From Lepidostoma basale (Eukaryota > Arthropoda > Insecta > Trichoptera > Lepidostomatidae), in contig JAHDVF020000729.1 of the NCBI GenBank assembly GCA_022606425.2, forward strand, positions 2,046,001 to 2,110,000: 64,000 bases of DNA, written 5' to 3'. Under the pieces are notes generated by a model, which worked only from the letters and a program-made list of their open reading frames with translations, was not told the origin of the DNA and made no database searches. This document shows, piece after piece, positions 1 to 9,965 of this stretch. Within the stretch, counting starts at the first letter, position 1. Each line of letters opens with the position of its first letter. Position numbers and translations under genes: made by a program.

Positions 1-480
1 TTCGAATGGAGGAAATGTAAAAGGCCTATATGCAACTGCTAAGGGAATATGCCGAATAAGATCAGTATTTGGATCAAACTTATTCTCAAAAGATATATAA
101 TATTTCATAGTAATAGCATGATTATTTAAGGCTATTTTTATAAATTATCTAAGAAGCGTTTTGTGTTATTTAAATTCCGTTGTAAATCTTAAAAAATATA
201 ATACTTTAATATGTAATTCCAAAGAAATAAATAATATACAAATGTTGATTTTGTATTTTATAATTTTCAATTTGTGTTTTCAATTTTCCAACCTGTGTTT
301 AATTTAATAATAACATTCATATTATTATTAAAACAAAACGAATTTGTTTGAATTATTATATCTAATTAATAAATTTTAAATTTTAATTCGAAATATCTTA
401 TGTACCATTAAATAAGGCAGTCAACCGCTTTTGCAAGTATATAGAATATTAGAAAGCATTAAGTGAGCAATGATTTTTAC
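1..480. other. AT-rich stretch, no gene seen
   Basis: Very AT-rich DNA with runs such as ttattatta. I see no coding frame with a recognisable family, no RNA gene and no clear repeat boundary. Confidence 0.6.
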
Positions 481-559
481 TTAACAATACAGGTATTCAA
501 AACGACACGTTCCACAACTTAAAAAAAACATCAAACATATTTTATTCACGTGGGCGCTG

Positions 560-780
560 TTGAAACGAGAAGGAAGAGTCGAAAGATGACAGTGGAGTAT
601 CTTTACTCCAGAATTCCTCGCAAGTCTCGCACCGGTGACAATATTGGGCCCGGGAAAGTAATATGGGGGCGGCAATAAATAGGGGCAATATACCGGGGGT
701 GGCCCTGGCGTGCGTGGAATACCCAATGCGGCTCTGCGGGACGCCACCGGAGCTCGATCCGCTTCATACATACATATGTA
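560..780. other. GC-rich unique block
   Basis: This block is much more GC-rich than its surroundings and contains CCCGGG, GGGGGCGG and CCACCGGAGCTCG. I find no copy of it elsewhere in the window and no repeat ends. The open frame on the minus strand matches no family I know. It could be a host regulatory or conserved non-coding segment, or the remnant of an exon. Confidence 0.3.
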
Positions 781-856
781 TACCGCGTCTAGTATCTTCA
801 GCGTATCTATGTTATATGAAAATGTAATATAGTATATGATAAAATATGTTTTTTTA

Positions 857-1125
857 AGAATCAATTGTATCTCAATAGAGACGAAGACGCAAATTGGAAA
901 CAGAATATGGTTGATCGTGGTGTTTACAGGACTTATGACCTGTCATTGGTTCTGTTAAGCGCACGCTTTATGTAATACCACATTCCCCATTCCACCTTTT
1001 TTCTTATGACCACCATGTCTGACAATTTTTTTGGAAGTTGTACATATGTTAATCTACAACACCACCCTTTGCATGGTAGTTTATTCAATCTACACACTAA
1101 CGCCATCTATGAAGATTGTATTTTA
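857..1125 (+). repeat. Half of a long-TIR MITE (same family as 1749-2089)
   Basis: It begins with the family terminus (AATTGTATCTCAATAGAGAC) and continues with the family interior: GACTTATGACCTGTCATTGG, then ACCACCATGTCTGACAA. The second terminal inverted repeat is missing, so this is a truncated or diverged copy. The open frame at 1006 lies inside it and is not a gene. Confidence 0.65.
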
Positions 1126-1329
1126 AGCATTAAGCAGAAGATCTTTTTAAAGCAATGTGAAAGGCTACCGCCATTTAGCGCCTTGCTAGAAACCGCCTGG
1201 AGATGTCACTCCAATCTATATGCTATAATTTTTTAAGTTTCAATCCTAAAGAATTGGTTTGCAGCAAAGAACAACATCTTTGCTGGTTCTATGAATGCCA
1301 CTTGGACCTTAAATGTGGTAGTTTCCCAT

Positions 1330-1485
1330 TGCTTTCCACATTTGTGTATACAACAGGTTATTTGAACCCATTTACTGAAGACATTTTTAGCTATTGATTC
1401 TGATTGGTCTGGTGTAGAATTCACGTGAAATTAAGTAGCAATAGATTAGCTATCTATCACATGTCATGAGAATCAATAGCCAAAA
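1330..1485 (+). repeat. tRNA-SINE 3' body fragment
   Basis: The segment GGTCTGGTGTAGAATTCACG, followed by AGATTAGCTATCTATCACA, matches the 3' body of the tRNA-derived SINE at 38684. An adjoining piece, AACAGGTTATTTGAACCC, matches the inverted continuation seen at 38950 and 21200. The tRNA-like head is absent. Confidence 0.55.
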
Positions 1486-1748
1486 GTTGTTTACAATTAT
1501 TGGGTTTAAATAACGTTATGTGTACAAATCTGGAAAGCAACGTGAAACTACCACATTAAAGGCCCAAGCAGCATCTCAAGAACTAGAAAATATGTTAATA
1601 GACTTCGCTGCAAACCCATCCTTTGGATTGAAATTAGCGAAGAAGAAGACACCTGCTAACAAAGGAAAAACTACAACAACATTTTGAATGTATACAAATT
1701 CTTGTAGACAAATACTGGATGTCACACATTGCGGATAAATTATTTTTA

Positions 1749-2089
1749 TTTTACAAGGATTAATTGTATCTCAATAGAGACGAAGATGCAAATTGTTTTC
1801 TGGGAACAGAAGGTGGTGGCCGAGGCGCTTACAGGACTTATGACCTGTCATTGGTTGGGTTGAGCGATCGCTTCACGTTTAACAACATTCCCCATTCCGC
1901 CGTTATGACCACCACGTCTGACAAACTTTTTGGAACTTGTATATATGGTAGGTTTCTACACCTATTTTCACATTTTTATGTTCACTCTACACTAGCGTCA
2001 TCTATATTAAGATTAGAAAGCACACCTTCTGTTCCCAGAAAACAATTTGCATCTTCGTCTCTATTGAGATACAATTAATCCTTGTAAAA
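1749..2089. mobile_element. MITE with about 67-bp near-perfect terminal inverted repeats
   Basis: The two ends are inverted copies of each other. The left arm is 1749-1815 and the right arm 2023-2089. Both carry TTTTACAAGG, ATCTCAATAGAGACGAAG and TTCTGGGAACAGAAGG. The roughly 207-bp interior has no coding capacity. Two partial copies at 857-1125 and 7530-7699 share the terminus and part of the interior, so it is a family and not a chance palindrome. The superfamily is not assigned because no clear target duplication can be read in the AT-rich flanks. Confidence 0.75.
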
Positions 2090-2275
2090 AAAAAAGGTAA
2101 AACTATTTAAAAAAATCCCTTGAACGTTTCCATTCAACAATTATTTAAATTTTATAAAAGGTAGTTTAAAAGCCTACTATTAAAGAATTATAATTTCTAA
2201 TATATTTAAATAGTCCATTCTTTTGGTCGAAACACTATGATACTTCAACATTATTAACTGTTAAATTATAAATTT

Positions 2276-2482
2276 CTGTTTTTATGTATCACAATTTTAT
2301 TTTTATTTTTCGCGACAGCTGTTTCGTCAACCTATGTTGACATCATGAGGTGTTGCAATAATACTCGTATATCAACAGTTAAATTTTCGTGATTTTTCGA
2401 ACCTTTATAGTTGATTGTAATTGTTGAATCTTTATTTCGAGTTCATATAAAATAAAAATAAAATTGTGATACATAAAAACAG
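2276..2482 (-). repeat. Foldback repeat with 34-bp perfect arms enclosing a hammerhead-like motif
   Basis: The arms 2276-2309 and 2449-2482 are perfect inverted copies of 34 bp. Between them, on the minus strand (2311-2350), is a CTCATGA-T-hairpin-GAAAC-AGCTGTC block. The hairpin is GTCAAC...GTTGAC. Related blocks lie at 32215-32252 (minus) and 56871-56905 (plus). The left flank (CGAAACACTATGATACTTCA, 2228-2247) recurs at 63880-63900. Confidence 0.6.
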
Positions 2483-2777
2483 AGTTTTCTAATTTAGCAG
2501 TTTCTAATATATTTCTTTTAACATTATTTCTTATTTGCCAAGTGTTATGTGGAACAAACTAACAACACATATAAAATTCACTTCGGGGCAAAGAAGTATT
2601 CTCGTCGGATCTAGAAAAGTATTCGTTTGTTTATTTTATGATTATATTTACCTGTCGCACGCAGAGTTCCCGCCACATATTTATTATCTCCTTTGCCTCG
2701 GAGATCTTTGCCATTCCTTTAGCGTCCCACACTACACGCCCAATTTATTGGCTACACCATGAAACCACATATTTTAT

Positions 2778-2990
2778 AACTAACTAACCATCACGCCGTC
2801 TCCCCGAAGGGGTAGGTAGAAAAAATGGAACGCCACACTGTTCTGTCCTGACATAAATCTCTCGATTTCTCTACATTCATACATCGTGTCATGCACGCAC
2901 GCCGATTTCTAAGTTTCCTCACGTGACTGACATTTAATATTTGGTTGATTTGATCCTGCCAAGTTTTCCTCGGCCTTCCACTTAAGAAGT
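2778..2990 (-). mobile_element. TTAG-tailed RTE-like LINE, 3' end only
   Basis: Minus-strand copy of the LINE whose best copy is at 28601. It starts at the left with AACTAACTAACC (the reversed TTAG tail) and the stop-codon motif ATCACGCCGTCTCCCC. About 70 codons of the C-terminal domain follow, and the match is lost near 2985, so it is severely 5'-truncated. Confidence 0.8.
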
Positions 2991-2994
2991 TTTT

Positions 2995-3440
2995 TAAAAA
3001 TTTTATATTGAGTGTAAGACTGTGGAACTACATTTATTATTTGGAAGAAATTTCAACATTCTATAAAAGCAGTTTTAATGTATTTATACTGACATATTTT
3101 TTAATAACAATATTTACACGTGACACCTGAAGACGGAGTACATCTTCAAAATATGATGTTATTTAAATTTTTTCTTTTTATTCCTCTCCTTAATGTAGAT
3201 CTTGAGATCTGTTTACACATGATATCAATTTTGTCCTGTGGTGAACACGTCCAGCTTTTTCTCGTGGTGGTCGACAGCCTTCTGGAGTCTTGTGCGTTAC
3301 GATCTTGGGAATTGTCGCTGGGTCCATCCTCTCGATGTTAATTTTATTTATCTAAAAATATGTGAAAAGTTGTTAAATATTTATTTTTTAAATATATTTA
3401 TATTGTAAAAATCATTTATCCATTATGGACTTTTTAATAT
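2995..3440. other. AT-rich stretch, nothing recognised
   Basis: No repeat, RNA gene or coding family is recognisable. The open frame at 3120-3341 matches nothing I know. Confidence 0.45.
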
Positions 3441-3451
3441 AATACAATATA

Positions 3452-3635
3452 TCCCAATAGAGGGCCGTAGGGGGGCAGGGAGAAGGCAGATCTCTTGGCT
3501 GCGCAATGTAAGGGAATGGACGGGAATCGGAACTGTGGAGGAGCTATTCCGAACAGCGCAGGATAGGGAAGAGTTTACCAGAGTGATCGCCAACGTCGGA
3601 GGGACCTGACAGGGCACTTTAAGAAGAAGAAAATA
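3452..3635 (+). mobile_element. RTE-like LINE C-terminal fragment with AAG tail (family C)
   Basis: Read on the plus strand it gives the C-terminal motif SWLRNVREWTGIGTVEELF, then AQDREEFTRVIANVGGT and a stop, then an AAGAAGAAG tail. This is the end of a non-LTR retrotransposon of the endonuclease/RT type. Homologous tails are at 17990-18300 (minus) and 50785-50890 (plus). The opposite-strand open frame at 3423-3881 is a shadow. Confidence 0.75.
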
Positions 3636-3639
3636 TCCC

Positions 3640-4980
3640 AAAAACATCAATGGTAAGAAAACATCTGTAATGTACTGGTTGCAAAGCGTAGTTCGAATAC
3701 AAAATGAAAATAAATAAATATCTATTTTTTTAAATGCATATTTAGTAAAATCCATTAATGTTTTTGTCTTTGACCGGTTTTGGCAGCTCGATGTCATATT
3801 CTGCTCTTTAAGAAAGTTTAATAAAAATAAAATATTTTCATTAATTACAATGAACTTCAACCATGAAATTTCATATAACAAAATCGAAGAGACAAAATTG
3901 TTTTAAATAGAATGCATAAAATATTCGTAATACATTGAGCACCTACTGTATATACGTACCTATCCTAACGCAGGAACGATAGACTTATAAAGTATCGAGT
4001 ATCGCGGTTGGAGCAAATCTGAACACAAAATGCTCAAATGGGATCAAATCTTTGCGGGAATAGAAATAGGAATAGGAGTGGAAGTTTACTGTGGGAACCA
4101 GCCCGCGTTGTGCTCCTGTCCCGGGGGACGGGAGATATTATCGGGAGCGCTCGTAACTATTCGGCCATTTACGCCAAACTAATAATATTCCCAATGATAC
4201 GTGTGAGTAATAAATATTTTCGGTAATGGAATTCGATTTCTTGTTTCGTGTGGCTAACGAGTGTTTGCAGGAGTGAGGAGTGACGATAAAACAAACTGGG
4301 AGAAAGGTTTCTCTATTTATTCTATTATATTCCTGTATTTGCCTTCACTTTGTATTGTACTCGTAAATTCACATTCAAAATATAATACTTTGTTCTTTGT
4401 CTGGCGAACACTGGTATACAACTCTGTAATATCATAATATAAATAGACAAAACCCAAATGCCGTCATTGAATGAGTAGGAAATTTTTTTGAATACGAGAG
4501 AGGAATATTTTTTTCCCCTCCATAAATAATTCGAAATGCACACGATACGCATGTCCGAGAACGATTCTGGATTATTTTGATTTTTTGATTTGTTTGACGT
4601 TAAACAAACAGACAAGCTATGAAACCTTATGTAGAATTTGATTTAGGTCGGTGAATATATCACGGGTTTCAAGTAGTATTAATTATATTACATTGAAGAA
4701 AACACTCGTCTGCTATACGTCAAATAGAAAATAATATCGATTAATACAATACAAATTCAAACCAAATGTTTCCGCAAGTATATCCAAATACATAACTGAT
4801 TATATTTTTCTCTTGCTGCATAATTATTGTTAACAATACATGTAGGTATATTAAACTACATTCATTACCTTAGATTCATACTCTGAACCATTACATACAC
4901 CAGTGCTTTGGAATCTCGCTCAATTTTGGTATTTTCGTGATATTTACTACCTATAATAATTCTTATAGAAAATAAACGAT
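3640..4980. other. AT-rich stretch with a GC-richer island at 4030-4200
   Basis: No gene is recognised. The island at 4030-4200 (GGAACCAGCCCGCG, TCCCGGGGGACGGGAG) appears once in the window and stands out in base composition. It is a candidate conserved non-coding block. The rest is AT-rich with no visible repeat boundary. Confidence 0.4.
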
Positions 4981-4984
4981 TTTT

Positions 4985-5895
4985 TTCTTCTCTGGTTTCA
5001 ATCCTGGGATTGGTTTGCAGCAATTTCCTCCATTATTCTCTTCCATTTTTCCCTGTCTTGTGCGGCTCTTTTGAGATCTGCATATGATGAGCAGCGTACG
5101 TCCACCAACAGGTCCTCCAGATACTCTCGGCGTGGGCGTCCCCTAGAGTTTGTCCCCTCGATCATACCCTCCATTATTGCATGCAAGAGACCTTCTTGAC
5201 GTATTACATGGCCGATCCATCTTGCACGCCTTTCGGACAAGGTCCTGAGCAAGTGCCTTCCTCCTTCGATTCCTTGAAGAACTTCCTCATTCGTGATGTG
5301 GTCTCTCCAGGAAATTCCTAAAGAGTCTTCTATAGGACCACATCTCAAAAGCCTCTAGTCTCCGCTTATCCCTTTCGGATAGGCACCATGTCTCGCAGCC
5401 GTACATCAAGATACTCCATACATAGGTCTTGATGAGGAGTATTCTCAGTTTTAGGTCTATATTATTTGATTCTATTATTTTCGACCTTTTATTAAATGCA
5501 AGCCTAGCCTGATGTATACGGCTGTCGACCTCGCTCTTAGACCGACCGTCCCATGTTATTTTGCTCCCGAGGTAGACAAACTCCTTGGTGTTCTTTAGTG
5601 GAACTCCTGACATCACTACTCTCATCTGATGTTGCGTTCGGCCTACAGTCAGCAGCTTTGTTTTGTCCTTATTTATCTTCATGTTGTAGCTATCTTGAAG
5701 AATGTCTTGCAAAGTATCTAAGGCCTCCTGCAGTTCTTCCTCACTTTCAGCAACCATAGCAATATCGTCAGCAAACCTTATCATGTCTATCTTTTGCCCG
5801 TGTATCCTTACACCTTCTCTATGACTCATTCTCTCTCTCAAGTCGTCAATCGCATTCTGTATGTAAACGTTAAAAAGAGCAGGTGACAGAGAGCA
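4985..5895 (-). pseudogene. RTE-like reverse transcriptase, palm to C-terminus, 5'-truncated and frameshifted
   Basis: Minus strand. The frame enters at 5895 in the RT palm (LSPALFNVYIQNAIDDL) and reaches the catalytic FADD box (RFADDIAMVAE). It continues through the thumb (YLGSKITWDGR, LMYGCETWCLSERDKRRLEA) to a C-terminal domain with RARWIGHVIRQEGLLHAI. One extra base near 5310 splits the frame: the copy at 57683 reads through the same place (SYRILFGISWRD). The N-terminal endonuclease and most of the palm are missing. The left edge ends with AATCCCAGGATTGAAACCAG on the minus strand. It is a dead LINE insertion. Confidence 0.88.
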
Positions 5896-5932
5896 TTAAA
5901 TAACGAACGATTTTATCTGTTCGTTATTTAAT
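5895..5932. repeat. Perfect 14-bp inverted repeat at the LINE edge
   Basis: ATTAAATAACGAAC (5895-5908) and GTTCGTTATTTAAT (5919-5932) are exact inverted copies separated by 10 bases. They sit exactly where the RT homology stops, so the hairpin marks the 5' junction of the truncated insertion. Confidence 0.5.
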
Positions 5933-6094
5933 TGTTCAAGTAACAATCAATATGTTTTTTTTTTAAAACCCACGATTTAGTGAATGTAAATTTACATTAA
6001 AATATTGCGTCAATTTTCAACGTCGGTAGCTATATTTTTTTTGAGATATACTCGTATATATAATAATAGTGTTAAACAAAATAAGGCAATAAAT

Positions 6095-6706
6095 CATCAA
6101 AATAAAGCAAGGAGGGTTCGTGCTGGGAATAAAATAAATGGCGCACTCAAAGTCATAACTGCAAATAGAAATATATCCACAGAAGCAAAGATGGCAGTAC
6201 ACAATGGAGTTCTAGTGCCAACCCTCATGTATGGAAGTGAAGCTTGGAGCTGGCAAAAGAAGGATGAAAGCAGGATAAACGCCGTAGAAATGAGATCACT
6301 AAGAAGAATGTGCGGGAAAACGTTGTATGATAGAATACCGAACGATGAAATAAGAAAAAAAATGTAAGGCAGATGACTGCATCATGAATAAAATTAAAAA
6401 AGGATCCTTGAGATGGTTCGGACATATGGAACGAATGGATGAGAGTAGAATGGTTAAAAAGTTGTACACAAGCTGCGTGAGTGGGAAAAGAAGCCGAGGA
6501 CGACCGAAGAAAACATGGCATGACCAAATTAATTAATTACTAAAAGGCGGCCACATTCGAAGTCGGAATAATCGACGTGCGTGCATGGTACGATGTATGA
6601 ATGTAGAGGAAGCCTGAGAGGTATGCCAGGACAGGCCAGTGTGGCGATCCATCCTCTCTGCCTACCCCTCCGGGGAAATGGCGTGATGATTAGTTAGTTA
6701 GTTAGG
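6095..6706 (+). mobile_element. TTAG-tailed RTE-like LINE fragment, subfamily B
   Basis: It reads NGALKVITANRNISTEAKMA, then NGVLVPTLMYGSEAWSWQKK and RSLRRMCGKTLYDRI. An eight-A run near 6360 then shifts the frame, which resumes as KADDCIMNKIKKGSLRWFGH. It ends in ATGGCGTGATGATTAGTTAGTTAG. The same A-run frameshift occurs in the copy at 21400, so it was probably inherited from a shared source. The KADDCIM and SGKRSRGRP residues mark subfamily B. Confidence 0.82.
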
Positions 6707-6709
6707 CAA

Positions 6710-7525
6710 TAAATCGTGGTTCTGTTACATTTTAAACGTCAAGTGATAAAGTAATTCTTAAAGTGAGTCAAACAGAAGAAGTATTCTTGGGAAATATCTA
6801 ATTAAAATATCGGTTTATGTCTAAAGTTAACGAAATTGCTTCCCTCGAAAAACACGAAAAGTATTTTTTCCGTAAATGAATCGTTAAAAGTATCCATTAT
6901 GATTATTACTGGTAATTTAAAAATTCATTTTGTTGAAGTTAAAATTATTCCAAGTCGTTAAAAGTTTCGTCCAATTTGTGAATGATGCGATTATAAATTC
7001 TTTTCGGAAAAAATAATATAAATTATCAAGTGCCTATTACCGTCCCGATAAAACACTTTGAAAATTTCTTACATAGCGACATCTTATCTCTGACGTCTCT
7101 CTTTGTTTCTTATCTCATTCTTTGTGACTGTGAAGAAGAAGAAGAAGGGAAGAAAAAATAAGAGAAATGTCCCTTTTCAGCGAGGCTGTTGCGATACGAG
7201 AATGAAATATCGATGTTTTTAGACATTCTTTCAATAGAGCGAACTCCGTCCAAGGAAAGCTGTATGAAGAGATTATGTCTTAATTTATTCTCTTTTCGAA
7301 AACATTTTTCTTCCTAGTTTTTTTTTTATAAATAATATATTTACGAAGGGAGTTAATTAATGAGGCTGTCAAATTTCTTCCAAAACACATTAAATTATAT
7401 AGTTTCCTACAGTAGCTGCTCCAAAATATTTGGTAAATAAACTTATTTTAGCACAAAACACATATGGAAATAATGGGAAAATATCAATAATGGGGCTTGA
7501 AACAAAAACTATTTTTCAAAAATTT
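6710..7525. other. AT-rich stretch, no gene seen
   Basis: Nothing is recognisable apart from a short GAAGAAGAAGAAGG run near 7135, which may be the tail of a lost retroelement insertion. Confidence 0.45.
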
Positions 7526-7529
7526 GTCA

Positions 7530-7699
7530 GACATGGTGGTTATAAAAAAAATAAGGTGGAATGGGGAATGTTGTATTACATAAAGCGTGCGCTTAACCCA
7601 ATCAATGACAGGTCATAAGTCCTGTAAACACCTTGATCAACCATATTCTGTTTCCAATTTGCATATTCGTCTCTATTGAGATACAATTGATTCTTGAAA
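7530..7699 (-). repeat. Half of a long-TIR MITE, minus orientation
   Basis: Inverted relative to 857-1125. It contains GGAATGGGGAATGTTGTATT, CCAATCAATGACAGGTCATA and the terminus GTCTCTATTGAGATACAATT. Only one end of the element is present. Confidence 0.65.
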
Positions 7700-7967
7700 A
7701 ATTATTTTGTTGTTTATATTAAAAAAATAAGAAGAAATTCTCTCTTCCGTGAATTAGAATTTCTTTTATGACAAATCCCAATTTTTAATTGTCATAATAT
7801 ATACAATTTTAAGATCGCAGACTATTTATAAATATTGTAAGACTTAATATATGATAAATACATTTTTTTGTTTGTTTGTTTTGCGTTGTAATGTTGAGAA
7901 ATTGAGAATTTCATTTTATTTATTATTTACTCAAAATACATTACAAACAGCATAAATGTTTAAGGGA

Positions 7968-8047
7968 TGAGAAAAGCATGTCAGGAAAGAACAGTATGCC
8001 AGTCCATTATTTCTAGCTATCCCTTTAGTGAGATGGCGTGATGGTGT
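7968..8047 (+). mobile_element. RTE-like LINE 3' scrap
   Basis: GTCAGGAAAGAACAGTATGC through GAGATGGCGTGATGG is the last 25 or so codons of the LINE. The tail is TTTTTTGTTG-like and not TTAG, as in subfamily C. Confidence 0.65.
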
Positions 8048-8049
8048 GT

Positions 8050-8565
8050 TTTTTGTTGTATTTGTATCGTTAATTTTGCTATGTATGGTAAATATATTTA
8101 TTTTTTGAATAAACAAAATGATTTCTCTTATTCTTTATGTTCTTCTTTTGAATGCGTCATCTCACATTGATTTTCAGTTAGGGATTCAGTAAATTTACTT
8201 TCGATTCACAGGTACATGTTTGATCACTTTTCTCTTTTTCACTTAAAAGTTTCGGCGCCCAACTTCTTGGTCCCACAACATTACAAGTGCGTAGAAAAAT
8301 CTCTAAATCTCTTATGAAAAGAAATCTTCGTGTAGAATCATAAAAATCGTTGGATTTGACGACGAAAGTATGAAGAGCCGAGATTTATGAATTACCCCTT
8401 GGCTCACGAACTAGAATCTTCGTGAAGTGTGGATTAGCGATGGGCCGGATTTAATCATCGCGTTATTCGATTGATTAGTATTCAAGATATGAGTATTAAG
8501 ATTATCGATTGACCAGTTTTGATAATAGGAAACCAAGTTAATAAATTGAAAATTTAGATAATTTA
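8050..8565. other. AT-rich stretch, nothing recognised
   Basis: No coding family, RNA gene or repeat boundary is visible. Confidence 0.45.
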
Positions 8566-8571
8566 ATAATA

Positions 8572-8741
8572 CTAACTAACCAACCCTCACGCCGTCTTGC
8601 AGAAGGGGTAGACAGAAAAAACGGACCGCCACACTCTTCTTTTCTGACATAATTCTCTCGTATCATGCACACACATCGATTTCTCCAACTCCTCATGTGG
8701 TCGACAATCATTTTTTGATTTATTTGATCGTGCCAAGTGCG
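8572..8741 (-). mobile_element. TTAG-tailed LINE 3' scrap
   Basis: The reversed tail ACTAACTAACC is followed by CTCACGCCGTCTTGC and the C-terminal codons. The match ends 17 bases before the Helitron start, so this copy forms the Helitron's left flank. Confidence 0.7.
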
Positions 8742-9183
8742 GTAGAATAAGTAGACAATCTATATAAATAAAAGGCGATCTTCCGGGTGTGTGTCGACTA
8801 TTTCTGAGGTTATTCCTGAGCTGATCCTTTTGAAATTTGGAGAATGGACTAATTGGAATTCAGCGGTCGTCATAGGCATATTTTTGTTATTAATCGAGCT
8901 CTAATTAACTTTATAAATTAATCAATTAATTGAAAATTTTCGTAGTGCAAACGAATATAGACCTTAATGTTCGTATCACCTGAGTATCAATCTTTTGAGT
9001 CTATATTCGTTTGACATGGTCTGGAGAGAATTCAGTCTCCATGTAATTTTGTGTAGTGGCAACAATGTGTTTTTCTTTCTGACAGTCCAATATATTGCGT
9101 TTTACTTTGGGATGTATAATACTTAATACGTTTTACTTATTACGTACTAAAATAATTGGTTATGTACATTAATAATTATATTT

Positions 9184-9470
9184 CTTTAATATATATTGGG
9201 TGTATTTACGCCATCGTTCAAATTGATCGCAGTTCAAATTATTTGTTAATTTTTACGTGAGTGTCATTTTGAGGTTATGAACGACTTTAATTGGATTCCT
9301 TTAATATATATTGGGTGTATTTACGGCATCGTTCAAATTGATCGCAGTTCAAATTATTTGTTAATTTTTACGTGAGTGTCATTTTGAGGTTATGAACGAC
9401 TTTTTAATTGGATTCCTTTAATATATATTGGGTGTATTTACGGCATCGTTCAAATTGATCGCAGTTCAAA
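9184..9470 (+). repeat. Tandem repeat, period 115-117 bp, about 2.4 units
   Basis: Units start at 9184, 9299 and 9416, each with CTTTAATATATATTGGGTGT and then CATCGTTCAAATTGATCGCA. The first 20 or so bases also occur at 14741-14761, just inside the Helitron 3' end, so the array is probably amplified Helitron subterminal sequence. Confidence 0.75.
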
Positions 9471-9965
9471 TTATAAACGAAACTTTGTTTTCGTTATTAA
9501 TTACTTCTAGCCGTTCGATTGATCACGTGGTCTCTGAGCTGTCATCTGATATGTTTCGAATCGAAACTTTCGATTGCGTCGCAATATTTTGTAAGTTAAT
9601 ATTTATATTTCTAATTCATATATATATCTTCAGGTTATTCTATTTTGCCGTTGAAATGAATGCAGATTATATTTCCGCATTACATATTTCAAAGCTGTAG
9701 TTATAAATTATAGAGAAGAAATTAAATATCGTTTTACTTACGTATTATTTTAGGTTATGTTTGACTACATGAAAAAACGACCCGGCCATTGTTGCGTCAT
9801 GATTTTAATTAGTTTTTAAAATAAAAGTTGTATTATACTGGAGGGTTAAAATACAAGTTGTATTATACCATGTAGCCAATAAAATTAAAAATCAAATTTT
9901 TTTTCTAAATTTATATCACTGAATTATGTTAAAATAATATTACATAAATTTGTTAAATTTTGGTT

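Noticed and set aside
3423..3881. 152-codon minus-strand open frame
   Set aside because: It lies antisense to the RTE family C tail and matches no family.
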